Assembly: GCA_009377505.1 (NCBI GenBank)
Contig: WHTX01000018.1
Span: 1-32,887, forward strand
DNA from: Acidimicrobiia bacterium
GTDB lineage: Bacteria > Actinomycetota > Acidimicrobiia > Acidimicrobiales > CAIXPF01
DNA: 32,887 nucleotides
Direction of reading: 5' to 3'
Shown here: piece after piece, positions 8,823 through 15,884 of the stretch
Position numbering within the stretch: the first letter of the stretch is position 1
How the letters are laid out: each line of letters opens with the position of its first letter
The notes under the pieces: generated by a model
What the model was told of the DNA's origin: nothing
Databases searched by the model: none
The model's input: the letters and a program-made list of their open reading frames with translations, nothing else
Made by a program: the position numbers and the translations under genes

Positions 8823-9271
8823 CTACCTCAGCCGCCTCGCCGAAGGAGATCGGCCCGGGCGTGCGCCACCACCCAGGCCGACGCCCCCGTGGCGTGCAGA
8901 GCTGGGGAGCAGGGGTGCGCCGCGGCGAGCACGCCCTGATCGTAGGTCCTGGCCGGCGGCGGCGGCGCCGTCAGGCCTCCCGCCGCCTCGCACGAGGACA
9001 CGGGCACCTCGCGGTGTCCTTGGCCGTTGCTCCGGTGACGAAACGGCCGGCGGGCGCGCTGGTCGGGTGGTGTTCCCGGGCGTGCCGGGCTCGCCCGGGG
9101 GGCCGGCCCCGCCCGCGCCCCCGGCATCCCGCCAGGCACGCCGTCCCCCACGGGCATTTCATCACCGGAGCAATACCCAGGACCGGGGGCCCGAGCACGC
9201 GCCCCGCCTCGACGGGCGCTCCACCCGGCCCCAACGAGCTCGAACCGACGAGCAGACCAACTACCGCACGA
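8823..9271. other. Gene-free stretch of 449 bp
   Basis: Open frames here are rich in Arg, Pro and Gly, lack any recognisable domain and look like chance frames in GC-rich DNA. The only clear structure is an inverted repeat at 9027-9173. The M48 protease promoter should lie near the 8823 end, but I could not identify a convincing -10 box. Confidence 0.6.
9027..9173. repeat. 147-bp structure bounded by inverted repeats
   Basis: TTGCTCCGGTGACGAAA at 9027-9043 is matched by the reverse complement of 9157-9173 at 16 of 17 positions. Extending inward to 28 bp gives 23 matches. The 113-bp interior has no coding signal. Such an arrangement is typical of a miniature inverted-repeat element or the ends of a decayed insertion sequence. 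I see no target duplication, so two facing regulatory sites remain an alternative. Confidence 0.5.
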
Positions 9272-9700
9272 TCAGCGGCCGAGGGCGGCGGCGCCGAAGC
9301 GCTCCAGCACCTCCGCGTCAGACGCCCAGGTGAGCAGGGACCGGGCGTCGGCCGGGGTCGCCCAGCGCACCTCGTCGACCTCGTCGTTGGGGACGAAGGC
9401 ACCCCGCTCCACCTGCATCTCCCACCACCGCACCACCTTGGGGCGGCCGCGGTGGTCGGTGTAGCGCACGCTGCCGAGGTCGGCGCCGAGGCGGCAGTCG
9501 AGGCCGGTCTCCTCGGCCACCTCACGTCGCGCCGCCTCCTCGAAGCTCTCCCCCGGGTCGAGCTTGCCCTTGGGGAAGGACCAGTCCTGGCGGCGCGGAC
9601 GGTGGACGAGCAGAACCTCGACGCCCTCCTCGACGGGCCGCCACACCAAGCCCCCGGCGGCCCGCACGAGCGCGCCGGTCGGGCCATTCGCTGCGCTCAT
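9272..9700 (-). CDS. Nudix hydrolase, MutT-like
   Basis: This is a Nudix hydrolase of 142 aa that cleaves a nucleoside diphosphate-X substrate. The full Nudix box (G-x5-E-x7-REUxEExGU) spans residues 45-67: GKLDPGE then REVAEETGL. The surrounding LVHRPRRQDWSFPKGKL resembles the N-terminal domain of mycobacterial MutT1, which is also encoded next to ppk1. The C-terminal histidine-phosphatase domain of MutT1 is absent. The ATG at 9700 lies in the first of three 44-bp tandem repeats. The frame is open back to an ATG at 9775, but those extra 25 residues are only translated repeat. The substrate (8-oxo-dGTP, Ap4A or other) cannot be told. Confidence 0.9.
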   Translation of the reverse strand: MSAANGPTGALVRAAGGLVWRPVEEGVEVLLVHRPRRQDWSFPKGKLDPGESFEEAARREVAEETGLDCRLGADLGSVRYTDHRGRPKVVRWWEMQVERGAFVPNDEVDEVRWATPADARSLLTWASDAEVLERFGAAALGR

Positions 9701-9812
9701 CGGGCTTCCCGCTCCCGGCCGCTCGGGCCATTCGCTGCGCTCATCGGGCTTCCCGCTCCCGGCCGCTCGGGCCATTCGCTGCGCTCATCGGGCTACCCGC
9801 TCCCGGCCGCTC
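9681..9812. repeat. Three tandem copies of a 44-bp unit at the ppk-mutT junction
   Basis: The unit occurs at 9681-9724, 9725-9768 and 9769-9812. The first two copies are identical and the third differs at one base (TTCCC to TACCC). On the minus strand each copy carries an ATG followed by AGCGCAGCG. In the copy at 9769-9812 this ATG overlaps the ppk stop (ATGA), and in the copy at 9681-9724 it is the mutT start. As 44 is not a multiple of three, each copy number puts a different frame between the two genes. Confidence 0.95.
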
Positions 9813-11893
9813 AGCTTGGCCCGCTGGCGGCCGGCGACGAGCTCGTGCAGGCGCACGTGCGCCTCGACGTCGCCGGAGACGCTGGCCCCGTCCTCGCCGA
9901 GCTGCGCCACCCGGGACCACGAGCCGTCGGCGCCGAGCCGCCAGGCCAGGGTGTCGTCGACCAGGTTCACGTCGATGACCTCCCGCAGCCGGGCCTGCAG
10001 GGAGGGCTCGACCACGGGCACGAGCGCCTCGACCCGACGGTCGAGGTTGCGGGGCATCAGGTCGGCCGAGCCGATGTACCAGGCCGATCGCCCCGGGCCG
10101 TCGCCGTTGGCGAAGTGGTAGATGCGGGAGTGCTCCAGGTACCGGCCGACGAGGGACCGCACGCGAATGCGCTCGGACTGGCCCGGCACGCCCGGGACCA
10201 GGCAGCAGATGCCCCGGATGATGAGGTCGATGTCCACGCCCGCCTCGGACGCCTCGTAGAGGGCCTCGATGGTGCTCGGGTCCACGAGGCTGTTCATCTT
10301 GAGCACGATCCGGCCGTCGGGCCCAGCCGCCTGCTCGCCCTCGATGAGGTCGAGGATGCCGCGGCGCAGGGCGTGAGGGGCGACGAGGAGGCGCTGGTAG
10401 CGCGGCTCGTGCCCGAAGCCGGTCAGGTGGTTGAAGAGGTTCGTGACGTCGGCGGCGATCGTCGGGTCGGTCGTGAACAGGCCCAGATCCTCGTAGATGC
10501 GAGCGGTGCGGGAGTCGTAGTTGCCCGTCCCGATGTGGCAGTAGCGGCGCAGGCCGTCGCCGTCGTCGCGCACCACCAGGGTGACCTTGGCGTGGGTCTT
10601 CAGGCCGACCATGCCGTAGACGACGTGCACCCCCGACTGCTCGAGGCGCTTGGCCCAGTCGATGTTGTTCCGCTCGTCGAAGCGGGCCGTGAGCTCCACG
10701 AGCACAGCCACCTGCTTGCCGTCCTCCGCCGCCTGCACCAGCGCATCGATGATCGGGCTGTCGCCCGACGTGCGGTACAGCGTCATCTTGATGGCCAGCA
10801 CCCGAGGGTCGCTGGCCGCCCGGGTGACGAAGGCCTCGACGGAGGAGGTGAAGGACACGTAGGGGTGGTGGACCAGCACGTCGCCGCGGCGAATGCTGGT
10901 GAACACGTCGCCCTCGTCGTCGTCGACCAGCTTGGGCTCGACGCCCGGTGAGAGCACGGCGAACCTGAGGTCGGGCCTATCGAGGTTGACCAGGGCCCAG
11001 AGCGAGCTGAGGTCGAGGGGGGCCGGCGAGCGGTAGACGTCCTCCTCGTCGACCTCGAGCTCCTCCGTGAGCAGGTCGAGCATCTCCTGGGGCATGCCCG
11101 CAGCGACCTCGAGGCGCACCGGGTTCTTGAAGCGCCGGCGGCGCAGCTCCATCTCGAGGGCGGCGAGCAGGTCGTCCGCCTCCTCGTCCTCGAGGGTGAG
11201 GTCGGCGTTGCGGGTGACGCGGAAGGCGTGGGCGCCGACCAGGCCGACGCCAGGGAAGAGCACCTCGAGGTGCCGGGCGATGACCTGCTCGAGGGGGACG
11301 AAGCGCCCACCGTCGGGCAGGGGCATGAACCGGGGCAGGAGGGACGGGACCTTCACCCGGGCGAACCGCTCGGCCTCGTCGCCCTCCACCCAGCCGAACA
11401 CGCCGAGGTTCAGGGCCAGGTTCGAGATGTAGGGGAAGGGGTGGCTCGGGTCGACGCCGAGGGGGGTCAGCACCGGGAAGACCCGGTCGTGGAACTCGGT
11501 CTCGAGCGCCTTGCGGTCGTCCCGGTCGAGGTCCTCCCAGCTCGTGACCTCGATGCCGGCCCGCCCCAGCTCCGGCTGCAGGTCCTCGAGGAAGACCCTG
11601 GTCTGGCGAGCGAGGAGCTCCTCGACCCGGTCGCGGATCTCGAGCAGCTGGACGGCAGGCGAGCGGCCGTCGGGCGAGATGCCGCTGACCTGGCCGGCGA
11701 CGAGGTCCTTGAGCCCTGCCACGCGGACCATGAAGAACTCGTCGAGGTTCGTCGAGAAGATGGCGCAGAACTTCAGGCGCTCGAGGAGCGGGAGCCTGCG
11801 GTCCTCGGCCAGGGCGAGGACTCGGGCGTTGAAGTCGAGCCAGGAGAGCTCACGGTTGAGGATCCGTAGCGGAGGGCGCCCAGCGGCCAGCAC
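9785..11893 (-). CDS. ppk: Polyphosphate kinase PPK1
   Basis: This enzyme reversibly transfers the gamma-phosphate of ATP to inorganic polyphosphate. It has 702 aa, the normal PPK1 length. The N-terminal domain starts LNRELSWLDFNARVL and continues FSTNLDEFFMVRVAG. The phosphorylated His is His453 in YCHIGTGNYDSRTARIY, the second conserved His is His593 in IYHFANGD, and the metal-binding Arg lies in YRTSGDSPII. The C-terminus (GRERVAR) comes from the 44-bp repeat, so it has been altered by the repeat. The start is GTG at 11893, with no ribosome binding site but a TACCAT box 6 nt upstream. Storage of phosphate as polyphosphate fits the Pst operon nearby. Confidence 0.96.
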   Translation of the reverse strand: MLAAGRPPLRILNRELSWLDFNARVLALAEDRRLPLLERLKFCAIFSTNLDEFFMVRVAGLKDLVAGQVSGISPDGRSPAVQLLEIRDRVEELLARQTRVFLEDLQPELGRAGIEVTSWEDLDRDDRKALETEFHDRVFPVLTPLGVDPSHPFPYISNLALNLGVFGWVEGDEAERFARVKVPSLLPRFMPLPDGGRFVPLEQVIARHLEVLFPGVGLVGAHAFRVTRNADLTLEDEEADDLLAALEMELRRRRFKNPVRLEVAAGMPQEMLDLLTEELEVDEEDVYRSPAPLDLSSLWALVNLDRPDLRFAVLSPGVEPKLVDDDEGDVFTSIRRGDVLVHHPYVSFTSSVEAFVTRAASDPRVLAIKMTLYRTSGDSPIIDALVQAAEDGKQVAVLVELTARFDERNNIDWAKRLEQSGVHVVYGMVGLKTHAKVTLVVRDDGDGLRRYCHIGTGNYDSRTARIYEDLGLFTTDPTIAADVTNLFNHLTGFGHEPRYQRLLVAPHALRRGILDLIEGEQAAGPDGRIVLKMNSLVDPSTIEALYEASEAGVDIDLIIRGICCLVPGVPGQSERIRVRSLVGRYLEHSRIYHFANGDGPGRSAWYIGSADLMPRNLDRRVEALVPVVEPSLQARLREVIDVNLVDDTLAWRLGADGSWSRVAQLGEDGASVSGDVEAHVRLHELVAGRQRAKLSGRERVAR

Positions 11894-11899
11894 GGCGCG

Positions 11900-11905
11900 A
11901 TGGTA
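11900..11905 (-). promoter_or_regulatory. Putative -10 box of ppk (leaderless)
   Basis: TACCAT on the minus strand ends 6 nt before the GTG of ppk and matches TANNNT. It lies in the 28-bp gap after the 88-aa gene, so ppk may have its own leaderless start as well as read-through. Confidence 0.45.
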
Positions 11906-11921
11906 GCTATCGCCGACATCG

Positions 11922-12188
11922 TCAGGACGTCTCCTGGTAGCCCAGATCCCAGTCGATCTCGATCAGCTCGCGTTCGGCGTCGCGCACCACTCGCTCGCGG
12001 TTGCGGCGGAACTGGGGGTCGTGGGGCGGGAGCAGGGTCAGCCGGGCGATGGCGCGGGCACGGAAGTCGTCGATGAGCTTGCGCTCGCCGTAGCGGCCCC
12101 GGATGTCCCAGTGGGGGGCGACGGGGCCGAGGTAGACGATCGTCGCCCCGGCGACGGGGGGCTGCGGCTCGGTCTCGACGGTCGTCAT
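11922..12188 (-). CDS. Conserved-looking small protein of unknown function, 88 aa
   Basis: I do not recognise this protein. It is soluble and highly charged, with a hydrophobic N-terminal patch (ATIVYLGPVAPHWDI) followed by an Arg/Asp/Glu-rich helical C-terminal half (FRRNRERVVRDAERELIEID). The ATG at 12188 has GGAGG 7 nt upstream, and third codon positions are strongly G/C, which supports coding. It lies 28 bp before ppk on the same strand, so it may be co-transcribed with ppk. A role in polyphosphate metabolism would be guesswork. Confidence 0.75.
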   Translation of the reverse strand: MTTVETEPQPPVAGATIVYLGPVAPHWDIRGRYGERKLIDDFRARAIARLTLLPPHDPQFRRNRERVVRDAERELIEIDWDLGYQETS

Positions 12189-12414
12189 CGCGGGTCCTCC
12201 AGGCGGTGGGGGCGGGCTCTCGAGCAGGGCGGCCGGCCGGATGGGGCGCGCCGTGGCGGAAGCGGGAGGTTACTACCGTGCTGGACAGGGCACTGGCCGC
12301 CTCCCTGTAATCGAGCCGTGATGTGCGGTGCTCGTCGGAGGGAGCTACCCACGGTAGGGTTGCTCGGTACGTCGTTGGAGCGAACCCCACCGCGGGCTAC
12401 CCGATGAACGCTCG

Positions 12415-12432
12415 GGCCAGCACGACCTGGCC
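12415..12432 (+). promoter_or_regulatory. Stem-loop in the probable 5' leader of whiB
   Basis: GGCCAG, a CACGAC loop and CTGGCC form a perfect 6-bp stem 32 bp before the whiB start. Upstream at 12346-12358, CTACC-CAC-GGTAG is a small palindrome next to a possible -10 box TAGGGT (12355-12360). Together these suggest a leader of roughly 100 nt on the whiB message. No riboswitch class was recognised. Confidence 0.35.
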
Positions 12433-12464
12433 GGCGCGGCGGACCGGTGGGAACGGAGGCCCGC

Positions 12465-12713
12465 ATGGCGAACCAGTGGATGGCGCAGGGGAACTGCGCT
12501 GAACGGCCACCCTCGTTGTTCTTCCCGAGCGACGGGGTCGGCGTCGAGGTGGCGAAGCGTGTCTGCGCTTCGTGCCCCGTCAGACAGGAGTGCCTCGAGT
12601 ACGCCCTTCGCAACCGCATCGACCACGGCGTGTGGGGCGGCACGTCGGAGCGTGAGCGCCGGCGGATCCTCAAGCGCCGTCGCCTCCTCCACGAGGAGGC
12701 TGGCCTGGTCTGA
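12465..12713 (+). CDS. WhiB-family iron-sulfur transcriptional regulator
   Basis: This is a WhiB-like protein of 82 aa. The four cysteines that hold a redox/NO-sensitive [4Fe-4S] cluster are Cys11, Cys34, Cys37 and Cys43. The G(V/I)WGG turn is at residues 55-59 (GVWGG), followed by a basic DNA-binding tail (SERERRRILKRRRLL). The ATG at 12465 has GGAGG 5 nt upstream, so it is preferred over the GTG at 12447. WhiB proteins act with the principal sigma factor and are nearly confined to actinobacteria and their phages. It faces tatA across a strong hairpin. I cannot assign a WhiB subclass. Confidence 0.93.
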   Translation: MANQWMAQGNCAERPPSLFFPSDGVGVEVAKRVCASCPVRQECLEYALRNRIDHGVWGGTSERERRRILKRRRLLHEEAGLV

Positions 12714-12759
12714 GACTGGCGGCCGGCCAGCAGGCGGCCGAACCAGGCCCAAGACGCGC

Positions 12760-12786
12760 TTCGAGCCCCCGGGACGGGGGCTCGAA
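12760..12786. terminator. Bidirectional hairpin between whiB and tatA
   Basis: TTCGAGCCCCC (12760-12770), the loop GGGAC and GGGGGCTCGAA (12776-12786) form a perfect 11-bp stem. It lies between the convergent whiB and tatA stops. There is no T-run on either side, as is common for actinobacterial terminators. Confidence 0.8.
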
Positions 12787-12803
12787 CACTTGTCGACCTC
12801 GAA

Positions 12804-12977
12804 TCAGGCCGTGGGCTTCTTCTCGGACTCGTCGTCGCCGCCCTTGCGGAACTCCCGCTGGGCTTCACCGATGGATCGAGCCAGCTTCGGGAGCTGCGTA
12901 CCGCCGAAGAGGAGGAGCACGACGAGCAGGATGATGATCAGCTCGCTGCCGCCCAAACTGCCGAGTGCGCCGAACAT
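12804..12977 (-). CDS. tatA: Sec-independent translocase subunit TatA/TatE
   Basis: This is a 57-aa membrane protein of the twin-arginine export system. One N-terminal helix (ELIIILLVVLLLFGG) is followed by the invariant FGGTQLPKLARSIGEAQREF hinge and amphipathic helix, then a short charged tail (DDESEKK). The helix-FG-LP-amphipathic order is diagnostic of the TatA family; the Thr-Gln in place of the usual lysine-containing loop is a common variant. A TAGGCT box ends 6 nt before the ATG and no ribosome binding site is seen, so it is probably leaderless. No tatB or tatC is nearby. Confidence 0.92.
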   Translation of the reverse strand: MFGALGSLGGSELIIILLVVLLLFGGTQLPKLARSIGEAQREFRKGGDDESEKKPTA

Positions 12978-12983
12978 GGGGCC

Positions 12984-12989
12984 AGCCTA
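12984..12989 (-). promoter_or_regulatory. Putative -10 box of tatA (leaderless)
   Basis: TAGGCT on the minus strand ends 6 nt before the tatA ATG, the distance expected when transcription starts at the start codon. Confidence 0.55.
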
Positions 12990-13021
12990 CCCCTCCCCCT
13001 GGCGCTGCGGGTCGAGTCTGG

Positions 13022-13312
13022 TCAGGCCGACCGAGGATTCCGGGTGAGCTGGGCGATCGCCGCCAAGGCCCGCTCCCGCCGGATGCGCCGGCGCTCACGC
13101 TCGGACAGGCCGCCCCAGATGCCGAACTTCTCCCCATGGCGGATGGCGAACTCCAGGCACTGCTCGCGCACGACGCACCCGCGGCAGACCTCCTTGGCCT
13201 CACGGGTGGACGCGCCCCGCTCGGGGAAGAAGAGGTCCGGGTCGACCCCGAGGCAGTTCGAGTACTCCTGCCAGGCCAAGTCTTCGGCGGGATCGTTGAT
13301 GGGGATTCGCAT
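13022..13312 (-). CDS. WhiB-family regulator, second copy
   Basis: This is a WhiB-like protein of 96 aa. The cluster ligands are Cys20, Cys43, Cys46 and Cys52. The GIWGG turn is at 64-68, followed by LSERERRRIRRERALA. The ATG has GGAAGG 7 nt upstream. It is diverged from the WhiB at 12465 (different spacing before Cys1 and a longer C-terminus), so the two are unlikely to be recent duplicates. It lies 44 bp before tatA on the same strand. A long region (13313-13578) separates it from the divergent macro-domain gene and holds an AT-rich palindrome. Confidence 0.93.
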   Translation of the reverse strand: MRIPINDPAEDLAWQEYSNCLGVDPDLFFPERGASTREAKEVCRGCVVREQCLEFAIRHGEKFGIWGGLSERERRRIRRERALAAIAQLTRNPRSA

Positions 13313-13513
13313 GGCGTGTCCTTCCGATCGCGCTGGCTCCGCGATTCGTGCCGCCGCACCGCCTCCGCGTGCCCTCGGCGCGGCCGCTCGTCACCGGGTC
13401 CACCCGGTGGGCAGCGGCCCCGGTTCGACGTTCCCCCGCGGGTGTCGAGTGGCCTCGTCACCGACGGGCAGCGCCGACCGGCTCCGCCCAGGGTCGCCCC
13501 GATGTGACGCCCA

Positions 13514-13523
13514 TGTAATTACA
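13514..13523. promoter_or_regulatory. AT-rich palindrome TGTAATTACA (possible operator)
   Basis: TGTAATTACA is a perfect 10-bp palindrome and the most AT-rich spot in the region. Half-sites TGTGA flank it at 13504 and 13529. It lies between the divergent whiB and macro-domain genes, 56 bp upstream of the latter. It could be an operator or part of the whiB promoter. Confidence 0.4.
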
Positions 13524-13565
13524 CTCCTGTGATCTTGCCGCTCCCCTGAGCGAAAAGCAAGGGGG

Positions 13566-13571
13566 TAACGT
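13566..13571 (+). promoter_or_regulatory. Putative -10 box of the macro-domain gene (leaderless)
   Basis: TAACGT ends 7 nt before the GTG at 13579, and there is no ribosome binding site. The same box and spacing occur before the gene at 19406. Confidence 0.6.
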
Positions 13572-13578
13572 CACCTGC

Positions 13579-14073
13579 GTGCAACTCCGCGCCTTTCGGG
13601 GTGACATCACCGCTCTACGCGTTGACGTCATCGTGAACGCAGCCAACGCTGCCCTGCGAGGCGGAGGCGGCGTGGACGGCGCCATCCACCGGGCCGCGGG
13701 CCCCGAGCTGCTCGCCGCCTGCCTCGAGCTCGGCGGCTGCGAGCCCGGCGACGCCAAGGCGACCCCCGCCTTCCGCCTCGCCGCCCGCCACGTGGTCCAC
13801 ACCGTCGGGCCGATCTGGCAGGGCGGCGGCGCGGGCGAGGCCGACGTACTGGCCTCCTGCTACCGGCGCTGCATCGAGGTGGCGAGCGGCCTCGACGCCC
13901 GCACCATCGCCTTCCCCGCCATCTCCACCAGCGTCTACGGCTACCCCCGCGCCGAGGCCGCGGCCATCGCCGTCGGCACCCTGCGCTCGGCGCCGAGCGG
14001 GCTCGATCGGTGCGACCTCGTCGCCTTCGACGACGAGACGCTCGACCTCTACGAAGCAGCCCTGTCAGGCTGA
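13579..14073 (+). CDS. Macro-domain protein (O-acetyl-ADP-ribose deacetylase-like)
   Basis: This is a stand-alone macro domain of 164 aa that binds ADP-ribose. Expected residues are present: the Asp9 adenine contact in FRGDIT, Asn20 and Asn23 in VNAANAAL, the GGGGVDGAIH loop with Asp33, and the PAISTSVYGYP phosphate loop. The set matches the MacroD/YmdB group, which removes acetyl or ADP-ribose groups from ADP-ribose derivatives and proteins. The start is GTG with a TAACGT box 7 nt upstream. No ADP-ribosyltransferase is adjacent, so this looks like a housekeeping enzyme and not the antidote of a toxin pair. It converges on the decarboxylase gene, sharing one hairpin. Confidence 0.93.
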   Translation: MQLRAFRGDITALRVDVIVNAANAALRGGGGVDGAIHRAAGPELLAACLELGGCEPGDAKATPAFRLAARHVVHTVGPIWQGGGAGEADVLASCYRRCIEVASGLDARTIAFPAISTSVYGYPRAEAAAIAVGTLRSAPSGLDRCDLVAFDDETLDLYEAALSG

Positions 14074-14107
14074 GGCGCCGCCCCGCTCGCCACGCCCGGG
14101 CGCCTCA
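14071..14107. terminator. Hairpin spanning both stop codons (macro/decarboxylase)
   Basis: TGAGGCGCC (14071-14079) pairs perfectly with GGCGCCTCA (14099-14107) over a 19-nt loop. The first three bases are the macro-gene stop, and the last three are the stop of the minus-strand decarboxylase gene. It is a plausible shared terminator. Confidence 0.65.
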
Positions 14108-15679
14108 CCCGCTCGGGCCGTCGGGCACGGTGTCGATCACGGCGAGCAGCGCAGCGGCGACCGCCCCGAGCTGGCCGGCGTCGAGGGAGGCGAGGGAGAG
14201 CCGGACGTCCCACTGCGGCGCGCCGAACACCTGCCCGGGCAGGACGACCACCCCGTGCTCGGCGGCGAGGCGCAGCACGATGGACGCCGGGTCGACGTGC
14301 TCGGCGAGCCAGGTGGCGAACCCCGCGCCGCGGCGGTTCGCCGCCACGGCGAGCAGGTCCACGAGGGCGTAGTAGAAGCTGTCCCTGCCCCCCGGCTCGT
14401 GGAGGCCGAGCGGCCCGAACAACGCGTCGAGGCGATGGCGGAGCTGGGCCCGGGTGCGCTCGAAGTACTCGCGCCCGCTCGGCATGACCAGCGCCAAGGC
14501 GAACATCGCCATCTGCACCTGGTCGGGAGTGGCCAGGCCGGCGATGTTGTGCAGGGCAACCTCGCGGCTGTCGGCCACCATCCGGTCCACGAAGGACAAG
14601 CTCGAGACGTCGCCCGTCACCGAGCGGTACCGCTGCTGCTGGGCGCGGCGGGCCGCCGGGCCCTGGGCGGCCAGCAGCTCGTCGAGCACGGAGTCCTCGT
14701 GCACGGCCACGAAGCCCAGGCGCGCCCCCGTGGCCCCGAAGTGCTTCGAGAAGGAGTGCAGGCAGATGACGTTGCGGGGGATCTCGGCGGCAAGGGAGCG
14801 GAAGCCGTCGACGAACGTGGCGTAGACCGTGTCGGTCACCACGATGAGGTCGGGGCGGCGCCGCTCGACGAGGTCGCGCAGGTGCGCCAGCCACTCGTCG
14901 GGCAGGGCTCGGCTATCGGGGTTGCCCGGGTTGATGAGGAAGAAGGCCTTGATGTCAGGCGCGGCCAAGCGGTCGATCAGCTCGTCGCCGAAGCGGTCGG
15001 GGGTGAGGTGGCCTGCAGGCAGCTCGACGACCTCGAAGCCGAAGTCCTCGAGGATGGGGATGTGCAGGTAGGGCGTGAAGATCGGGGTCGCCAGGGCGAT
15101 CTTGGCCCCCCCGCCGAGGAGCTCGTTCTCCCGCAAGGCGCGGAACACGTATGCCATGGCCGCGGCACCGCCCTCGGTGCCGAAGATGTGGAACCGCCCG
15201 GGCGGCGGCCGCCCGGCGGAGGTCACCTCGGCCAGGTAGCGGCCGAGCACCGCCTCGACGTGGGTGAGCGAGCGTGTGGGCGACGGGTAGCTCGAGCCCA
15301 GCGCCCCGACGACGAGCTCGTGCGCCCACGCGTCGGGCTCGAAGCCCAGCTCCTCGACGCCGTAGCGCAGCGCGTCCTCGAGGAAGTCGGCCCCCCTGCG
15401 GGCCGTCCCCCCCGGCCCGAGGAGCCCGGCGGTGGCGGCGAGGCGGTTCCGCACCCGCCCAGCGATGCCGTCCCGGCGCGGCGCCCGGCCCCACATGGGG
15501 TCGTCGCTCGCCGCCTCTGCCTCCTCCGCAGCGACGAGGCCGAGCAGGTGGGCGGCCGCCCGGGGGGCGGTCGAGAGCCAGTTGGGCTGGCCTCGCCCCG
15601 CGTCGAGCACCGGCTTGCCCGAGGCGAGGGCCGCGGCGGCGATGGCCTTGCCCAACTCGGAAACGGCCAGCTCAGCCAC
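14105..15679 (-). CDS. asd: Aspartate 4-decarboxylase/transaminase-like PLP enzyme
   Basis: This is a PLP-dependent fold-type I enzyme of 524 aa. The long N-terminal part (LDAGRGQPNWLSTAPRAA, then the PDAWAHELVVGALG region) matches aspartate 4-decarboxylase, which makes L-alanine and CO2 from aspartate and has weak transaminase activity. Ordinary class I aminotransferases are about 130 residues shorter. The PLP Lys312 is in HSFSKHFGATGARLGF, the ring-nitrogen Asp283 in VVTDTVYATF and the Asn in FFLINPGNPDSRAL. GTG at 15679 has GGAAGG 6 nt upstream; the frame runs open further upstream but with poor coding quality. No aspartate:alanine antiporter is adjacent, so a proton-motive aspartate-alanine cycle is not supported here. 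Confidence 0.85.
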   Translation of the reverse strand: MAELAVSELGKAIAAAALASGKPVLDAGRGQPNWLSTAPRAAAHLLGLVAAEEAEAASDDPMWGRAPRRDGIAGRVRNRLAATAGLLGPGGTARRGADFLEDALRYGVEELGFEPDAWAHELVVGALGSSYPSPTRSLTHVEAVLGRYLAEVTSAGRPPPGRFHIFGTEGGAAAMAYVFRALRENELLGGGAKIALATPIFTPYLHIPILEDFGFEVVELPAGHLTPDRFGDELIDRLAAPDIKAFFLINPGNPDSRALPDEWLAHLRDLVERRRPDLIVVTDTVYATFVDGFRSLAAEIPRNVICLHSFSKHFGATGARLGFVAVHEDSVLDELLAAQGPAARRAQQQRYRSVTGDVSSLSFVDRMVADSREVALHNIAGLATPDQVQMAMFALALVMPSGREYFERTRAQLRHRLDALFGPLGLHEPGGRDSFYYALVDLLAVAANRRGAGFATWLAEHVDPASIVLRLAAEHGVVVLPGQVFGAPQWDVRLSLASLDAGQLGAVAAALLAVIDTVPDGPSG

Positions 15680-15884
15680 GGTGGGCCTTCCGTGAGCCCC
15701 AGAGCGTCGCCGACCTGGCGACCGAGCCCGCCGCGGCCACGGCGACGCCGTTGCAGCCACCCTCGTGGATCGCCGGGCCGCCCCCCTCGATCGCCTCACC
15801 CGTGCCGAGCACGGCGACATCTTCTCACGGTGCGCGGCCTCTCGCGCGCAGGGCGGCGGTGCCGGCCCGGTCGCCGTGGCCGAG

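Noticed and set aside
8828-9157. A 109-codon minus-strand frame in the gene-free region
   Set aside because: Its composition is Pro/Ala/Arg-biased, it has no ribosome binding site or domain, and it crosses the inverted repeat.
9701-9775. Longer Nudix start at 9775
   Set aside because: The extra 25 residues are only translated 44-bp repeat, and the Nudix domain is complete from 9700.
9681-9812. Possible CRISPR-like array
   Set aside because: The 44-bp units are directly adjacent with no spacers and overlap coding ends, so this is a plain tandem duplication.
8378-10951. An open plus-strand frame of 857 codons
   Set aside because: It runs antisense through the M48 protease, Nudix and ppk genes and is rich in Arg, Pro and Gly. 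It is a GC-skew shadow of real minus-strand genes.
13579-14073. Macro-domain protein as the antitoxin of a DarTG-like toxin pair
   Set aside because: No ADP-ribosyltransferase gene is adjacent, and the neighbour is a convergent PLP enzyme.
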